Source of the DNA: Blastomonas ursincola
GTDB taxonomy: Bacteria; Pseudomonadota; Alphaproteobacteria; Sphingomonadales; Sphingomonadaceae
Direction: 5' to 3'
NCBI RefSeq assembly: GCF_013607875.1
Contig: NZ_VDES01000002.1
Span: 327,638 to 391,637, forward strand
DNA length: 64,000 nucleotides
Position numbers and translations under genes: made by a program
Shown: in pieces, positions 42,423-51,627 of the stretch
Position numbering within the stretch: the first letter of the stretch is position 1
Layout of the letters: every line of letters begins with the position of its first letter
Notes under the pieces: generated by a model
Told to the model about the DNA's origin: nothing
The model's input: only the letters and a program-made list of their open reading frames with translations
The model's database searches: none

Positions 42423-43145
42423 TTACTGGCTGTCTGCAACACCATCATATTTGAGTTCGAGATAGCGCCCGCGGATGGCGAGCTTGTCGGCATCGCCCTC
42501 GGCAATCGTGCGGGTGGCGCTGGCGATTTCGCGTTCGATGACGCCAAGGCCATGGATCAGCTGCTCGTCGGGGGTGCGCTCGCCGCGCTTTTCCTGCCGC
42601 ATGCTCGCCGGGATCTTGCGATAGCCGGTGATGAGTTCGGGCAGATGCTCGCCCACCAGCTTGCGAATCTCGCGCGCGGGCTCGCTGTTTTCCTCGAGCG
42701 TCTGGAGCTGCGGCGCGAGCATGTCGAGCTGCACGCCGATCTGGTCGATCAGCGTCACGGCCGGCGCGGGCAGCGCGGGGCGCTGGCTCTCCAGCCAGAT
42801 CTCGGTCTTGCCGGCCAGCACCTTCAGCGGCTCCTTGGCGAGCCGTTCGGGCGTCGGCACCTTCAGCTTCATGCCGCTGCCGAGCACCACCGTGGCAACC
42901 ACCGCCGCGAGCACGGTGAGCAGCACGCCATAGAAGCCGATGCCGTCGATGATCGCGCCGACAATGCCCGCCGCCACCAGGATGACGCCGATGCTGATCG
43001 CGATCGCCGCGATTTTCTTCCACAGATGCTCGCGCTTGAGCGCGCGCGACTTGCTGCCGATCGACGGGCCCATCTGGACGCGGCGCTTGACCGCCGCGGC
43101 ATCGGCGAGGATCTGGTCGGACTGGCTGGTCAGCGATTTGGACAT
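42423..43145 (-). CDS. XpaC-like membrane protein paired with TelA
   Basis: 240 residues with two membrane spans (about 45-64 and 70-90) and a long C-terminal cytoplasmic helical region. It starts 13 bases after telA in the same direction. In Bacillus, xpaC and a telA homologue (yaaN) form the same pair, which is the basis for the name; primary-sequence resemblance alone is weak. Role unknown, possibly stress or toxic-anion tolerance with TelA. Confidence 0.65.
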   Translation of the reverse strand: MSKSLTSQSDQILADAAAVKRRVQMGPSIGSKSRALKREHLWKKIAAIAISIGVILVAAGIVGAIIDGIGFYGVLLTVLAAVVATVVLGSGMKLKVPTPERLAKEPLKVLAGKTEIWLESQRPALPAPAVTLIDQIGVQLDMLAPQLQTLEENSEPAREIRKLVGEHLPELITGYRKIPASMRQEKRGERTPDEQLIHGLGVIEREIASATRTIAEGDADKLAIRGRYLELKYDGVADSQ

Positions 43146-43158
43146 GCGCGTACCTGCT

Positions 43159-44367
43159 TCAAGCCTCCAGCGAGCTCAGCAGCGAGGGGCCGGACGATGC
43201 GCCGCCGCCGCCCTGCGAGGCACCCTCGGCGCGCGCGATATAGCCCTTGGACTTCTCGACTTCCTTGCTCAGCGTGTCGACCGTGGTCTTCATGCTGTCC
43301 AGCGCCTTGACCTTGAATGTGTCGATATTGTCCATCGTGTCGTAGATGTTCTGGAACGCGCGTTGCAGCGTTTCGACCGGAATGGTCGCCGAAGCCGCCT
43401 GTTCGTGGATCTTGGCGGTCTGGTCCTTGAGCATTGTGCCGGTGGAATCGATGATGTTCGCGGTGGTGGTGTTGAGCGCGGTGATCTGGTCGAGCACCAG
43501 CTTCTGCCCGACCAAAGCCTGCGCCACGGTAACAGCCGTGCGCAGTGCCGCGACGGTGGTCGTGCTGGCGCGATCGACGCCCTTGACCAGCTCGACATTG
43601 TTCTTCTTGACCAGATCGAGAGCGAGATAGCCCTGCACGGTCACCGCCATTTGCGTCAGCAGGTCCTGCGTGCGCTGGCGTACATAGAAGAGCGCGGTTT
43701 CCTTGATCGCCTTGGCCTTGGCCGGGTCGGTCATCTCGAGCTCGGCGGCCTTGGCCTCGAGCCGCGCGTCGAGCGTCTTCGACACGTGGATCATCTGCTC
43801 GAGCTTGCCCATGGCGGCCCAAAGGTTCTGGCGCTCGACGTCGATCGCGGCATTGTCCATCAGCAGCTCGTCCTTGCCGCTCTGCAAGGACGCGAGGATC
43901 GACTGGATATGCCCCTGGCTCGACTTGTAGCTGTCGAAATAGTCACGCATCTTGTTGCCGAAGGGGATGATGCCGAAAATCTTCTTGCGGGTGAACAGGT
44001 CGCCCTTCTTGCCGGGGTCGAGATCCTCGACCGTGCGGCGCAGCTGCGCGAGGTTCGCGCCGACAGAATTGTCATTGTCCATCGCGCGCACGGGGCGGTC
44101 GAGAAAGCGGTTCGACTGGCCCGCCGCGTCGGTGATTTCCTTGCGGCCCATATTGGTGATCTGGTCGACGCGCTTGCCGAACTCGGGCGAGTTGACGTCC
44201 TGCGCGACGAGATCGCTGATGAAGCCGTCGACCTTTTCGTCGAGCTTCGAGCGCACCTCTTCGGACACCGGAACCAGCCCCGTCGCCTCGGCTGCGGTGA
44301 CGATCGGCACCGGTTCGGGCGCTTCCAGCGTCAGTTTCTTGTCCGCAATCGCAGTTTGCGTCGCCAT
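43159..44367 (-). CDS. TelA-family (toxic anion resistance) protein
   Basis: 402 residues from the ATG at 44367. Almost entirely helical, matching the TelA/YaaN family (PF05816): SNRFLDRPVRAM, the KIFGIIPFGNKMRDYFDSYKSS segment and a conserved QRTQDLLTQMAVTVQGYLAL region. TelA was named for tellurite resistance on IncP plasmids; chromosomal members respond to envelope or antibiotic stress, but the mechanism is unclear. The final 25 residues are Gly/Ser-rich. First gene of a pair with the XpaC-like protein. Confidence 0.9.
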   Translation of the reverse strand: MATQTAIADKKLTLEAPEPVPIVTAAEATGLVPVSEEVRSKLDEKVDGFISDLVAQDVNSPEFGKRVDQITNMGRKEITDAAGQSNRFLDRPVRAMDNDNSVGANLAQLRRTVEDLDPGKKGDLFTRKKIFGIIPFGNKMRDYFDSYKSSQGHIQSILASLQSGKDELLMDNAAIDVERQNLWAAMGKLEQMIHVSKTLDARLEAKAAELEMTDPAKAKAIKETALFYVRQRTQDLLTQMAVTVQGYLALDLVKKNNVELVKGVDRASTTTVAALRTAVTVAQALVGQKLVLDQITALNTTTANIIDSTGTMLKDQTAKIHEQAASATIPVETLQRAFQNIYDTMDNIDTFKVKALDSMKTTVDTLSKEVEKSKGYIARAEGASQGGGGASSGPSLLSSLEA

Positions 44368-44429
44368 GGCCTTTGCGCTCCCGTTCGCTCTTGTTCCCCA
44401 AAATGAGGGGAGATGCCCGTCAGGGCAAG

Positions 44430-44458
44430 AGATAAGTGTTACTGTGTTAAGATAACAA
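44430..44458 (-). promoter_or_regulatory. Candidate promoter of telA operon
   Basis: In an AT-rich stretch the minus strand shows TTGTTA (44453-44458), a 17-base spacer and TTATCT (44430-44435), about 62 bases upstream of the start codon. Matches to the sigma-70 consensus are moderate. Confidence 0.4.
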
Positions 44459-44532
44459 TACAGCCGCAAAGTGCAAGGAAAATGGCGGGCCTGGCCCTCC
44501 ATTGTCCATCACGGGCGTGGCGCGTGTCGCGC

Positions 44533-44850
44533 CTACGCCCCCATGTCCCATAATGCGACACAAACGCTCCCGACGAAGACGAAGATCGCCACCAGCGCCG
44601 CGATTTCCCATGGGCTGGCACCAAGCGCGCGGGCATTGGCGGCTTCGAATGCGGCGATGCGATAGCGCAGCGATTCGTCGCTTTTCAGCAGGCCGATATC
44701 GAGCACCGGTGCGGTGCGTAGATAGCGGACCATTTCGTCGCGTTCGGATGTGCTGATGTCGGGATAGCGCTGGAACAGGGTTTTCATGCGCTTGCGCCGC
44801 GCTTCATGGCTTGTGTCATTGGCGGCTTGCGCCTCGGTAATATCTTGCAT
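44533..44850 (-). CDS. Small protein with C-terminal membrane anchor
   Basis: 105 residues from the ATG at 44850. The N-terminal 80 residues are hydrophilic and helical (RRKRMKTLFQRYPDISTSER, EMVRYLRTAPVLDIG); a single hydrophobic span (about 82-101, WEIAALVAIFVFVGSVCVAL) ends the protein, so it is probably tail-anchored. No known family. It follows the KefB-type gene by 34 bases in the same direction and may be co-transcribed with it. Confidence 0.7.
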   Translation of the reverse strand: MQDITEAQAANDTSHEARRKRMKTLFQRYPDISTSERDEMVRYLRTAPVLDIGLLKSDESLRYRIAAFEAANARALGASPWEIAALVAIFVFVGSVCVALWDMGA

Positions 44851-44884
44851 GCTATGTCTTTCGTGAAACTGGTGGAGGGCGCGC

Positions 44885-46510
44885 TCAGAGGCTTTGGAGC
44901 AGCTCGACCATGCGCCGCGCGGTTTCCTGTTCGGCGCGGACGATGTGGCGCACGCCCAGACGGGCAAGGTGCGCGTATTCGTCCTCGGAATGCGCCCGGG
45001 CGATGACTTTCAGTTCCGGGTTCAATATTTGCGCGCGCTGGTGGATCGCGCCTGCCTCATAGCCTTCGGGTATGGCCAGGATGAGCGCGCTGGCGCGATC
45101 GATCCCCGCCCTTTCCAGGATACCGCTTTCCACCGCATCGCCGCGCACCGTGGTCAGGCCCTGATCGGCGGCCATGGCGAGATTTTCGGGATTGTCCTCG
45201 ATCACCACCAGGCTGCCCGGTGCGGCCCTCAGCGCGGCGGCGACATGCCGACCGACACGACCATGGCCGATGATGATGATATGCCCCTTATCGGCGGGCG
45301 GATCTTGTGCGGGCGTGTCGTCGGAAAAGCGCTCCTGAATCCGCATGACCCAGCCGAACAGGAACGGGTTGAGGAAGATCGACAGGATCGCGCCGGCGAG
45401 GATCAGGTCGCGCGCATCCGCGGGCAGAACGCCCAGGCTGTTTCCAAGGCTTGCCAGGATGAACGAGAACTCGCCGATCTGCGCGAGGCTGCACGCGATG
45501 GTGAGGCTGGTCCGGTTCGATTTGCGGAACAGCCGCGCGATGGCATAGGCCGCGATCGACTTGCCGATCACGACGATCCCCAGCGTGGCGAGCAGCGGCA
45601 ATGGCTGTTCGACCAGCACGAACGGGTTGAACAGCATGCCGACCGAGACGAAGAACAGCACCGCGAACGCATCGCGCAGTGGGAGCGTCTCCTCCGCCGC
45701 CCGCCTGCTGAGCGAGGTTTCGCCCAGGATCATGCCTGCGAAGAATGCGCCCAGCGCAAAGCTCACTTCGAACACGAAGGCTGCACCGAAGGCGACGCCA
45801 AGCGCGATCGCGAGCACCGCGAGGCGGAACAGCTCGCGCGATCCGGTATGCACCACCCAGTGCAGCACATGCGGAATCAGGCGGCGGCCGATCACCAGCA
45901 TGAACACCACAAAGCCCGCGACCTTGAACAAGGTTGCGGCCATCGGCTGAGCGATGGCCATCAGGTCTGCGCCTTCGGGATTGGTGGCGATGCGCGCCAG
46001 CGGGGGCAGCATCACCAGCGCCAGCACCATCACGATGTCCTCGACGATGAGCCAGCCGATGGCGATCTGCCCGCGTTCGGTCTCGACCAGACCCCGCACC
46101 TGCAGCGCACGCAGCAGCACCACGGTGCTGGCGACCGACAGCGCGAGGCCAAAGATGAAGCCCGCGATCGGTGTCCAGCCCATGGCCCAGGACAGGCCCA
46201 TGCCGAGCAAGGTGGCTGTGGCGATCTGGGCGAGCGCGCCGGGAATGGCGATATTCTTCACCGCCATCAGGTCGCGCAGCGAGAAATGCAGGCCGACGCC
46301 GAACATCAGCAGGATGACGCCGATCTCGGCGAGTTCGTTGGCGAGCTTGCCATCGGCGACGAAGCCGGGGGTGAACGGGCCAACCAGGACGCCGGCGAGC
46401 AGATAGCCGGCAATGGGAGATATCTTGAGCCTCTGGGCCAGCGCGCCCATCAGGAACGCGACGACCAGACCGGCAACGATGGTGCCGATCAGCGGAGTGG
46501 CATGATGCAT
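44885..46510 (-). CDS. KefB/YbaL-type cation:proton antiporter with TrkA-N domain
   Basis: 541 residues from the ATG at 46510. About twelve spans of the CPA2 family (LMFGVGLHFSLRDL, then FVSVGMLFNPF) occupy residues 1-385; a cytoplasmic TrkA-N NAD-binding domain begins IIIIGHGRVGRHVAAAL. No C-terminal TrkA-C domain, as in YbaL. Likely a glutathione- or nucleotide-gated K+/H+ antiporter for pH or electrophile stress. Confidence 0.9.
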   Translation of the reverse strand: MHHATPLIGTIVAGLVVAFLMGALAQRLKISPIAGYLLAGVLVGPFTPGFVADGKLANELAEIGVILLMFGVGLHFSLRDLMAVKNIAIPGALAQIATATLLGMGLSWAMGWTPIAGFIFGLALSVASTVVLLRALQVRGLVETERGQIAIGWLIVEDIVMVLALVMLPPLARIATNPEGADLMAIAQPMAATLFKVAGFVVFMLVIGRRLIPHVLHWVVHTGSRELFRLAVLAIALGVAFGAAFVFEVSFALGAFFAGMILGETSLSRRAAEETLPLRDAFAVLFFVSVGMLFNPFVLVEQPLPLLATLGIVVIGKSIAAYAIARLFRKSNRTSLTIACSLAQIGEFSFILASLGNSLGVLPADARDLILAGAILSIFLNPFLFGWVMRIQERFSDDTPAQDPPADKGHIIIIGHGRVGRHVAAALRAAPGSLVVIEDNPENLAMAADQGLTTVRGDAVESGILERAGIDRASALILAIPEGYEAGAIHQRAQILNPELKVIARAHSEDEYAHLARLGVRHIVRAEQETARRMVELLQSL

Positions 46511-46677
46511 GATCAGTCTCTCTTGGCGAGAGGGAAGGTCTCGGGCTGCGCCGCGGCCGGTGCCAGAGACACGGCGCGACACTACCCGGCGATCAGGCGC
46601 GACGGGCGGACAGGAGCAGCACGCCGATCCGCTAAGGGTTCAGCGTATCGATACCGCCAGCACGGTCGTCGCGCGGA

Positions 46678-47112
46678 TCAGGCGGTCAGCGGAGGCGCGC
46701 GCGGGGCGGTGCCGGGGCGCACAGAAGCGGGATGGTCTGCCCAGGCGCGCGCGTATACGGGAATGGAAAGGAGGGTATCTGCCAGCGCTGCAGCAACGAT
46801 CGCGGCCGGACTGGTCCAGGAATAGGCGGCCGCAGCATCGCCATCACCGCCCGAGGGCAGGCGCAGGCCATTGTCAACCGGTTCGGCGACCGTGATCGCC
46901 TCGCCCTCCTGGCGACTGAGCGCGACCTGCGTGGTGGCGGGGTTGAAGGCCGAACCGACCTGCTGGCTGGCGGGCAGCGAGCCTGGCAGCAACGCGCTGG
47001 CAAGCGCAATGAACAGCGCGATGATGATGCCGCTGACCCAGGCAGGACGCGACGGTGCGGCCATGGAGGCAGCGGCGGCATCGGGGCCTGTGGGGCGCGG
47101 CTGAGCGGTCAT
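46678..47112 (-). CDS. Hypothetical membrane-anchored protein
   Basis: 144 residues from the ATG at 47112. Proline/alanine-rich N-terminus, one hydrophobic span (about 27-46, VSGIIIALFIALASALLPGS), then a region rich in Ala, Gly and Asp. No family recognised and no clear ribosome site, so it is the least certain of the longer genes. It follows the fatty-acyl-AMP ligase in the same direction by 61 bases. Confidence 0.5.
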   Translation of the reverse strand: MTAQPRPTGPDAAAASMAAPSRPAWVSGIIIALFIALASALLPGSLPASQQVGSAFNPATTQVALSRQEGEAITVAEPVDNGLRLPSGGDGDAAAAYSWTSPAAIVAAALADTLLSIPVYARAWADHPASVRPGTAPRAPPLTA

Positions 47113-47173
47113 GCCTTGCCGATATAGGAAGCGGGGGCCGGGCGGTAAACCCGGCCATCGCCGCAAGACCTGT

Positions 47174-48901
47174 TCAGGCGGCCAGTTCGTAGGGCTGGAT
47201 CTCGCCCGAAAGATACAGGTTGCGTGCCTTGGCGCGGCTCAACTTGCCCGACGAGGTGCGCGGCAGCGTGCGGGGTGGCACCAGTTCGATCACGCAGTTC
47301 ATGCCGGTGATCGAGCGGACCTTCTCGCGGATCTCGTCGCGCAACCGGCGGCGTTCGGCCTCGTCGGTGGTGCGGCACTGGACCAGCACGGCGGGGGCCT
47401 CTTCCCCGGCAGGCGTGGTGATCGAGAAGGCGGCAATGTCGCCGGACTTGAAGCCGGGCAGCTGTTCCACCGCCCATTCGATATCCTGCGGCCAGTGGTT
47501 CTTGCCGTTGATGATGATCATGTCCTTGGCGCGGCCTACGATATAGAGATAGCCATCGACCATATAGCCCATGTCGCCGGTATCGAGCCAGCCATCGATC
47601 AGGCACGCCTCGGTCGCTTCGGGATCGCGGAAATAGCTGTGCATGATCGACGGGCCTGCGGTCCACACCTTGCCGATCTCGCGGTCGGGCAGCACCTTGC
47701 CGTCGGCATCGCGGATCTCGATGCTCATGTCGCGGCAAGCCTTGCCGCAATTGACGATCGAGCGGTAACGCTTGGGCTTGGAAGGATCGACCGGCGCACC
47801 CGACAGGCGCTGTTCCTCGACCAGATCGACGACAATGCCCTCGCCCGGCGGCATCAGCGTGACGGCAAGTGTCGCTTCGGCCAGGCCATAGCTCGGCAGG
47901 AAAGCGCTCGCCTTGAAGCCCGCCGGTGCGAACGCGTTGACGAAGGCCTGCATGACATCGGGACGGATCATGTCCGCGCCATTGCCCGCGAGCCGCCAGC
48001 GCGACAGGTCGAAGCGTTCCTCGACCCGCGACTGGCTGCCGATGCGGCGCGCGCAGATGTCATAGCCGAAGGTCGGCGAATAGCTGCACGAGGTGCCGGG
48101 GTTGCGGCTGATCAGGTCGAGCCATGCGAGCGGACGCCGCGCAAAATCCTCGGTCTTCAGGTAATCGGTCGAAACCTGGTTGGCGACCATCGAGAGCATG
48201 CAGCCGACCAGGCCCATGTCATGATACCAGGGGAGCCACGAGATGCAGCGATCGGTCTCGCACACATGCATGCCGTGCGAATGCGCGGCGAGGTTGCTCA
48301 GCAGCGCAGCGTGCGTGACCGCGACGCCATGCGGGAAGCGCGTCGATCCACTCGAATATTGCAGATAGCAGATATCGTCAGGGCTCGCAGCGGGCAGATC
48401 GGCTTCGGGTGCAGCTTCGGCAGCGAAGCTCTCCCAGTCGATCCCCTCGACGCCGCAGCGCTTGGCCGCCTCGCCGCCCATCTCGGCGAGTTCGGCCGGA
48501 TAGAACAGGAATTTGGGGTCGCTCGAGCGCAGCTGGACGCTCAGCTGCTCGACATAGCTTTCCTTGCCGCCAAAGCTGGTGGGTAGGGGCAGCGGCACCG
48601 GCCAGGCGCCGGCATAGACCGCGCCGAAGAACAGCGAGGCGAATTCCGCGCCGGTTTCGGCAACGATGGCGATCCGGTCCTCGGGCTTCACGCCGCGCGC
48701 GATCAGCCGCCGGGCATGCTCGAGAGCATCGCTGCGCAGCTCGCTATAGGGATAGGGGCGCACCAATGTGCCGCGCGGATCGTGGAAGTTGAACCCGCGC
48801 ACGCCCTGTGCCGCGTAGTCTAGTGCATCACCCAGTGTCGCGAAATCGGCGAACCGGCGCGGCAGCGCATCGGCGGTGGGAGTCGGCTGCAATTGCGTCA
48901 T
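47174..48901 (-). CDS. Fatty-acyl-AMP ligase (FAAL-type)
   Basis: 575 residues. Acyl-adenylate-forming enzyme: the phosphate loop YLQYSSGSTRFPHGVAVTHA, SWLPWYHDMGLVGCML, LPSYGLAEATLAV and WLDTGDMGYMVDGYL with the hinge GRAKDMIIINGKNHWPQDIE. The HDMGL motif and NGKNHWPQDIE are typical of FAALs, which pass acyl-AMP to an acyl carrier protein rather than CoA. The C-terminal catalytic lysine is in RTSSGKLSRAKA. No polyketide synthase or acyl carrier protein gene adjoins. A role in sphingolipid or lipopeptide synthesis is possible but unsupported here. Confidence 0.9.
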   Translation of the reverse strand: MTQLQPTPTADALPRRFADFATLGDALDYAAQGVRGFNFHDPRGTLVRPYPYSELRSDALEHARRLIARGVKPEDRIAIVAETGAEFASLFFGAVYAGAWPVPLPLPTSFGGKESYVEQLSVQLRSSDPKFLFYPAELAEMGGEAAKRCGVEGIDWESFAAEAAPEADLPAASPDDICYLQYSSGSTRFPHGVAVTHAALLSNLAAHSHGMHVCETDRCISWLPWYHDMGLVGCMLSMVANQVSTDYLKTEDFARRPLAWLDLISRNPGTSCSYSPTFGYDICARRIGSQSRVEERFDLSRWRLAGNGADMIRPDVMQAFVNAFAPAGFKASAFLPSYGLAEATLAVTLMPPGEGIVVDLVEEQRLSGAPVDPSKPKRYRSIVNCGKACRDMSIEIRDADGKVLPDREIGKVWTAGPSIMHSYFRDPEATEACLIDGWLDTGDMGYMVDGYLYIVGRAKDMIIINGKNHWPQDIEWAVEQLPGFKSGDIAAFSITTPAGEEAPAVLVQCRTTDEAERRRLRDEIREKVRSITGMNCVIELVPPRTLPRTSSGKLSRAKARNLYLSGEIQPYELAA

Positions 48902-49110
48902 GCGTATTAACCCGTTGCTTTCCTTTGCGCGCGCCGGTGGCCCGGTCTGTCACGCCCACATGGACAAGACCCGCTAGCGTCTGCCCATGCCGTCATGGCC
49001 CAGAGATGAATGGTTCAGGCAGCGCCCGCTTCATCCCAGAATGCCCCATCTCGCCTCTAGCCGATGACAAGCGTTCTAAATTCGACCCGACTGTGGCACA
49101 AAAATGGCGC

Positions 49111-49683
49111 ATGACCGCTCCCGATGATCGACGCAAGCGTGAAAAGCGCCCGCCAAAGCCGCTCGACGAGCGCGCGCTCAAGGATCTGGCGCTGCATTAT
49201 CTCGGGCGGTTTGCGACGACGCGCGCGCGCCTCATCCAGTACATGCAACGCAAGGTGCGCGAGCGCGGATGGGCGGACGAGCGCGCACCCGATTACGACC
49301 AGCTGGCCGATCGCTGCGTGGAGCTGGGCTATGTCGACGATGCCGCTTTCGCCGCGATGAAGGGCGGCGCGTTGCTCAGGCGAGGCTATGGCGCGCGCCG
49401 GGTCGAGCAGGCGCTGGTCGCCGCCGGTGTCGGTGAGGCCGAGCGCGGCGAGGCCCGTGAGACCGCGAGCGATCAGGCGCTGAACGCCGCGATGGCCTTT
49501 GCCCGGCGCAAACGTATCGGCCCGTTTGCATCAGACCCGGCCGATCCCGACCGCAGGCGCAAGCAATTGCAGGCCTTTATCCGCGCAGGCCATGATTTTG
49601 CACTCGCCCGGGCCCTTGTTTTCGCCGATAGCATGGAGGAGATAGCGGGGCTGGACGAGCAATTCGGGAGAGAGACATGGTAA
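49111..49683 (+). CDS. recX: Regulatory protein RecX
   Basis: 190 residues from the ATG at 49111; the open frame upstream is unconserved. RecX proteins are three-helix repeats that bind and inhibit RecA filaments. ALHYLGRFATTRARLIQYM, VELGYVDDAAFAAMKGGALLRRGYGARRVEQAL and LQAFIRAGHDFALARALV match the three repeats. recA is not adjacent. The stop overlaps the DUF192 gene start by 7 bases, and mtgA follows, giving a recX-DUF192-mtgA operon. Confidence 0.88.
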   Translation: MTAPDDRRKREKRPPKPLDERALKDLALHYLGRFATTRARLIQYMQRKVRERGWADERAPDYDQLADRCVELGYVDDAAFAAMKGGALLRRGYGARRVEQALVAAGVGEAERGEARETASDQALNAAMAFARRKRIGPFASDPADPDRRRKQLQAFIRAGHDFALARALVFADSMEEIAGLDEQFGRETW

Positions 49684-50180
49684 CGAGATTCTGCGGGGCG
49701 ATGCTGGCGACGCTGGCCTTGGTGGCGTGCAATGCCTCTGCCCCCAGCGATGCCGTGGCGCAGCGCCCTGCGGCGGAAAATCCTGCGCTGTCGCCCGCCG
49801 GGCTCGATCTGGTGCCGCTGACGATCAGGAGCGGCGCCAAGACGCACAAGTTTACCGTCGAGATGGCGCGCAGCTCGCAGGAACAGGCGCAGGGGCTGAT
49901 GTTCCGCACCGAGCTGGCCCCCGATGCGGGCATGCTCTTTCCCTTCCCGACGCCGAAGCCCGCAAGCTTCTGGATGAAGAACACGGTCATCTCGCTCGAC
50001 CTGCTGTTCATTCGCGCCGATGGCACCGTCGAGAGCATCGCGGCCAATGCGGTGCCCTATTCGCTCGACCCGATCAGCTCGGGCGAGCCGGTCGCGGCCG
50101 TGCTCGAGATCGCTGCGGGCCGAGCGGCCGAGCTCGGGATCAAGCCGGGCGATACCGTGACCTGGCGCGACAAGCGTTGA
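49677..50180 (+). CDS. DUF192-family lipoprotein
   Basis: 167 residues with a short lipoprotein signal (ALVAC, Cys18). The DUF192 domain (about 55-160) has the conserved QAQGLMFRTELAPDAGMLF and SFWMKNTVISLDLLFIRADG. The family is small, often secreted, and of unknown function. GGGAGAGAG upstream supports this start, which overlaps recX by 7 bases. Confidence 0.9.
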   Translation: MVTRFCGAMLATLALVACNASAPSDAVAQRPAAENPALSPAGLDLVPLTIRSGAKTHKFTVEMARSSQEQAQGLMFRTELAPDAGMLFPFPTPKPASFWMKNTVISLDLLFIRADGTVESIAANAVPYSLDPISSGEPVAAVLEIAAGRAAELGIKPGDTVTWRDKR

Positions 50181-50187
50181 ACCACCC

Positions 50188-50883
50188 GTGGCAGCAGCGC
50201 GCAAACGCGGCATGATCGCTCGCCTGATCGCACTGGTTTTCAAGCTGATCTTCGGCTTTGTGGCGCTATCGCTGCTGATGGTCGTGATCTATCGCTTCGT
50301 GCCGCCGCCGACGACGATCACGATGCTGAGCGATGCCAATGGCGCGACGCGCGACTGGACGCCGCTCGACCGGATCGATCGCAACATGGTCTCCGCCGCG
50401 ATCGCCGCGGAGGACGGCAAGTTCTGCACGCATAACGGCTTCGATACCGAGGCGATCGAGCAGGCGATGCGGCGCAACATGGAAGGAGGGCGCATCCGCG
50501 GCGGATCGACGATCAGCCAGCAGACCGCGAAGAACGTGTTCCTCTGGCAGAATGGCGGCTTTTTCCGAAAAGGGCTGGAAGCCTGGTTCACCGTGCTGAT
50601 CGAGGGCATCTGGGGCAAGCGCCGGATCATGGAAGTGTACTTGAACGTCGCCGAAACCGGCATCGGCACCTATGGCGTCGAGGCGGGGGCGGAGCGCTAT
50701 TTCGGCAAGGGCGCAAGTTCGCTCACCCGCGACCAAGCCGCGCGCATGGCCGCAGCCTTGCCGCTGCCCAAGAAGCGTTCGGTCAAGAACCCCAGCGGTT
50801 TCGTGCGCCGCTATGGCAACAATATCGCGCGCCGCATCCGCATCGTCCAGCGCGACGGACTGGATAGCTGCGCGCGGCCTTGA
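50188..50883 (+). CDS. mtgA: Monofunctional peptidoglycan glycosyltransferase
   Basis: 231 residues from a GTG; an ATG at 50212 would also give a complete protein. One N-terminal membrane anchor (about 10-35) followed by a GT51 domain: AAIAAEDGKFCTHNGFD with the catalytic Glu, RGGSTISQQTAKNVFLW, GKRRIMEVYLNVAETG and GAERYFGKGASSL. Polymerises lipid II glycan strands without a transpeptidase domain. Third gene of the recX-DUF192-mtgA operon. Confidence 0.95.
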   Translation: MAAARKRGMIARLIALVFKLIFGFVALSLLMVVIYRFVPPPTTITMLSDANGATRDWTPLDRIDRNMVSAAIAAEDGKFCTHNGFDTEAIEQAMRRNMEGGRIRGGSTISQQTAKNVFLWQNGGFFRKGLEAWFTVLIEGIWGKRRIMEVYLNVAETGIGTYGVEAGAERYFGKGASSLTRDQAARMAAALPLPKKRSVKNPSGFVRRYGNNIARRIRIVQRDGLDSCARP

Positions 50884-50908
50884 GGCCGGGATTTTCCGCC
50901 CACATCAT

Positions 50909-50992
50909 CGTCATTCCCGCGAAGGCGGGAATCCCGCTTGAATTCAAGGCTTTGTGCAAGAAGCGGGACCCCCGCGTGCGCGGGGGTGACGT
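50909..50992. repeat. Dispersed palindromic repeat, copy B
   Basis: CGTCATTCCCGCGAAGGCG opens the element, the GCGGGAATCCCGC hairpin follows, and CCCCCGCG-TG-CGCGGGGG with GTGACG closes it. It corresponds to 32724-32804. It lies between convergent mtgA and regA and may terminate both; the outer parts are complementary (CGTCA...TGACG). Confidence 0.75.
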
Positions 50993-51087
50993 TCAGTAGA
51001 TGGGCCGGGAAGCGCGGGGCCTTCGACAGGCTCAGGCTGAGCGGGGGTTGGGTGACGAACTGGGATAATGCCAAGCGCAGCCGCGCC

Positions 51088-51627
51088 TCACCGCACCTGC
51101 CGCTTCTCCAGCTTGCGCGCCAGGGTGCGCCGATGCATCCCCAGCCGCCGCGCGGTTTCCGACACGTTGAAGCCGGTATCGACCAGCGTCTGGTGGATAT
51201 GCTCCCATTCCACCGTCTTGATCGACGACTGGCGCGTGTCGAGCGCGGTGTCGGCATCGCCCTCGGTGCGCGCGAAGGCGGCTTCGATATCGTCGGTGTT
51301 CGATGGCTTGGCGAGATAATGGTCCGCGCCCAGCTTGATCGCCTCGACCGCGGTGGCGATGCTGGCAAAGCCAGTGAGCACCACGATCCGCGCATCGGGC
51401 GCGGCGGCGCGGACGGCCTGTACGCAGGTCAAGCCCGAGACGGAGCCGGCGAGCTTCAGGTCGATCACCGCGTGTGTCGGTTTGAGGCCCTTGTCGAGCA
51501 GAGCCACCAGCGCCTCATGGCCCGAGGCCGATTCGACCGCATAACCGCGCCGCTCGAACGACCGGCGCAGTGTGCGCGCGAAGGTCTCGTCATCCTCGAC
51601 GATCAGCAACTGACGGGTCTCGGTCAT
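51088..51627 (-). CDS. regA: Redox response regulator RegA/PrrA/ActR
   Basis: 179 residues. The receiver domain has the acidic pair (VEDDE), phospho-acceptor Asp56 (AVIDLKLAG), Thr85 and Lys108 (AKPSN). A linker leads to a Fis-type helix-turn-helix at the C-terminus, SETARRLGMHRRTLARKL, which is nearly invariant in the RegA family. Global regulator of respiration, photosynthesis and carbon/nitrogen fixation in alphaproteobacteria. Starts within the last four bases of regB (ATGA), the last gene of the cyo operon. Confidence 0.95.
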   Translation of the reverse strand: MTETRQLLIVEDDETFARTLRRSFERRGYAVESASGHEALVALLDKGLKPTHAVIDLKLAGSVSGLTCVQAVRAAAPDARIVVLTGFASIATAVEAIKLGADHYLAKPSNTDDIEAAFARTEGDADTALDTRQSSIKTVEWEHIHQTLVDTGFNVSETARRLGMHRRTLARKLEKRQVR

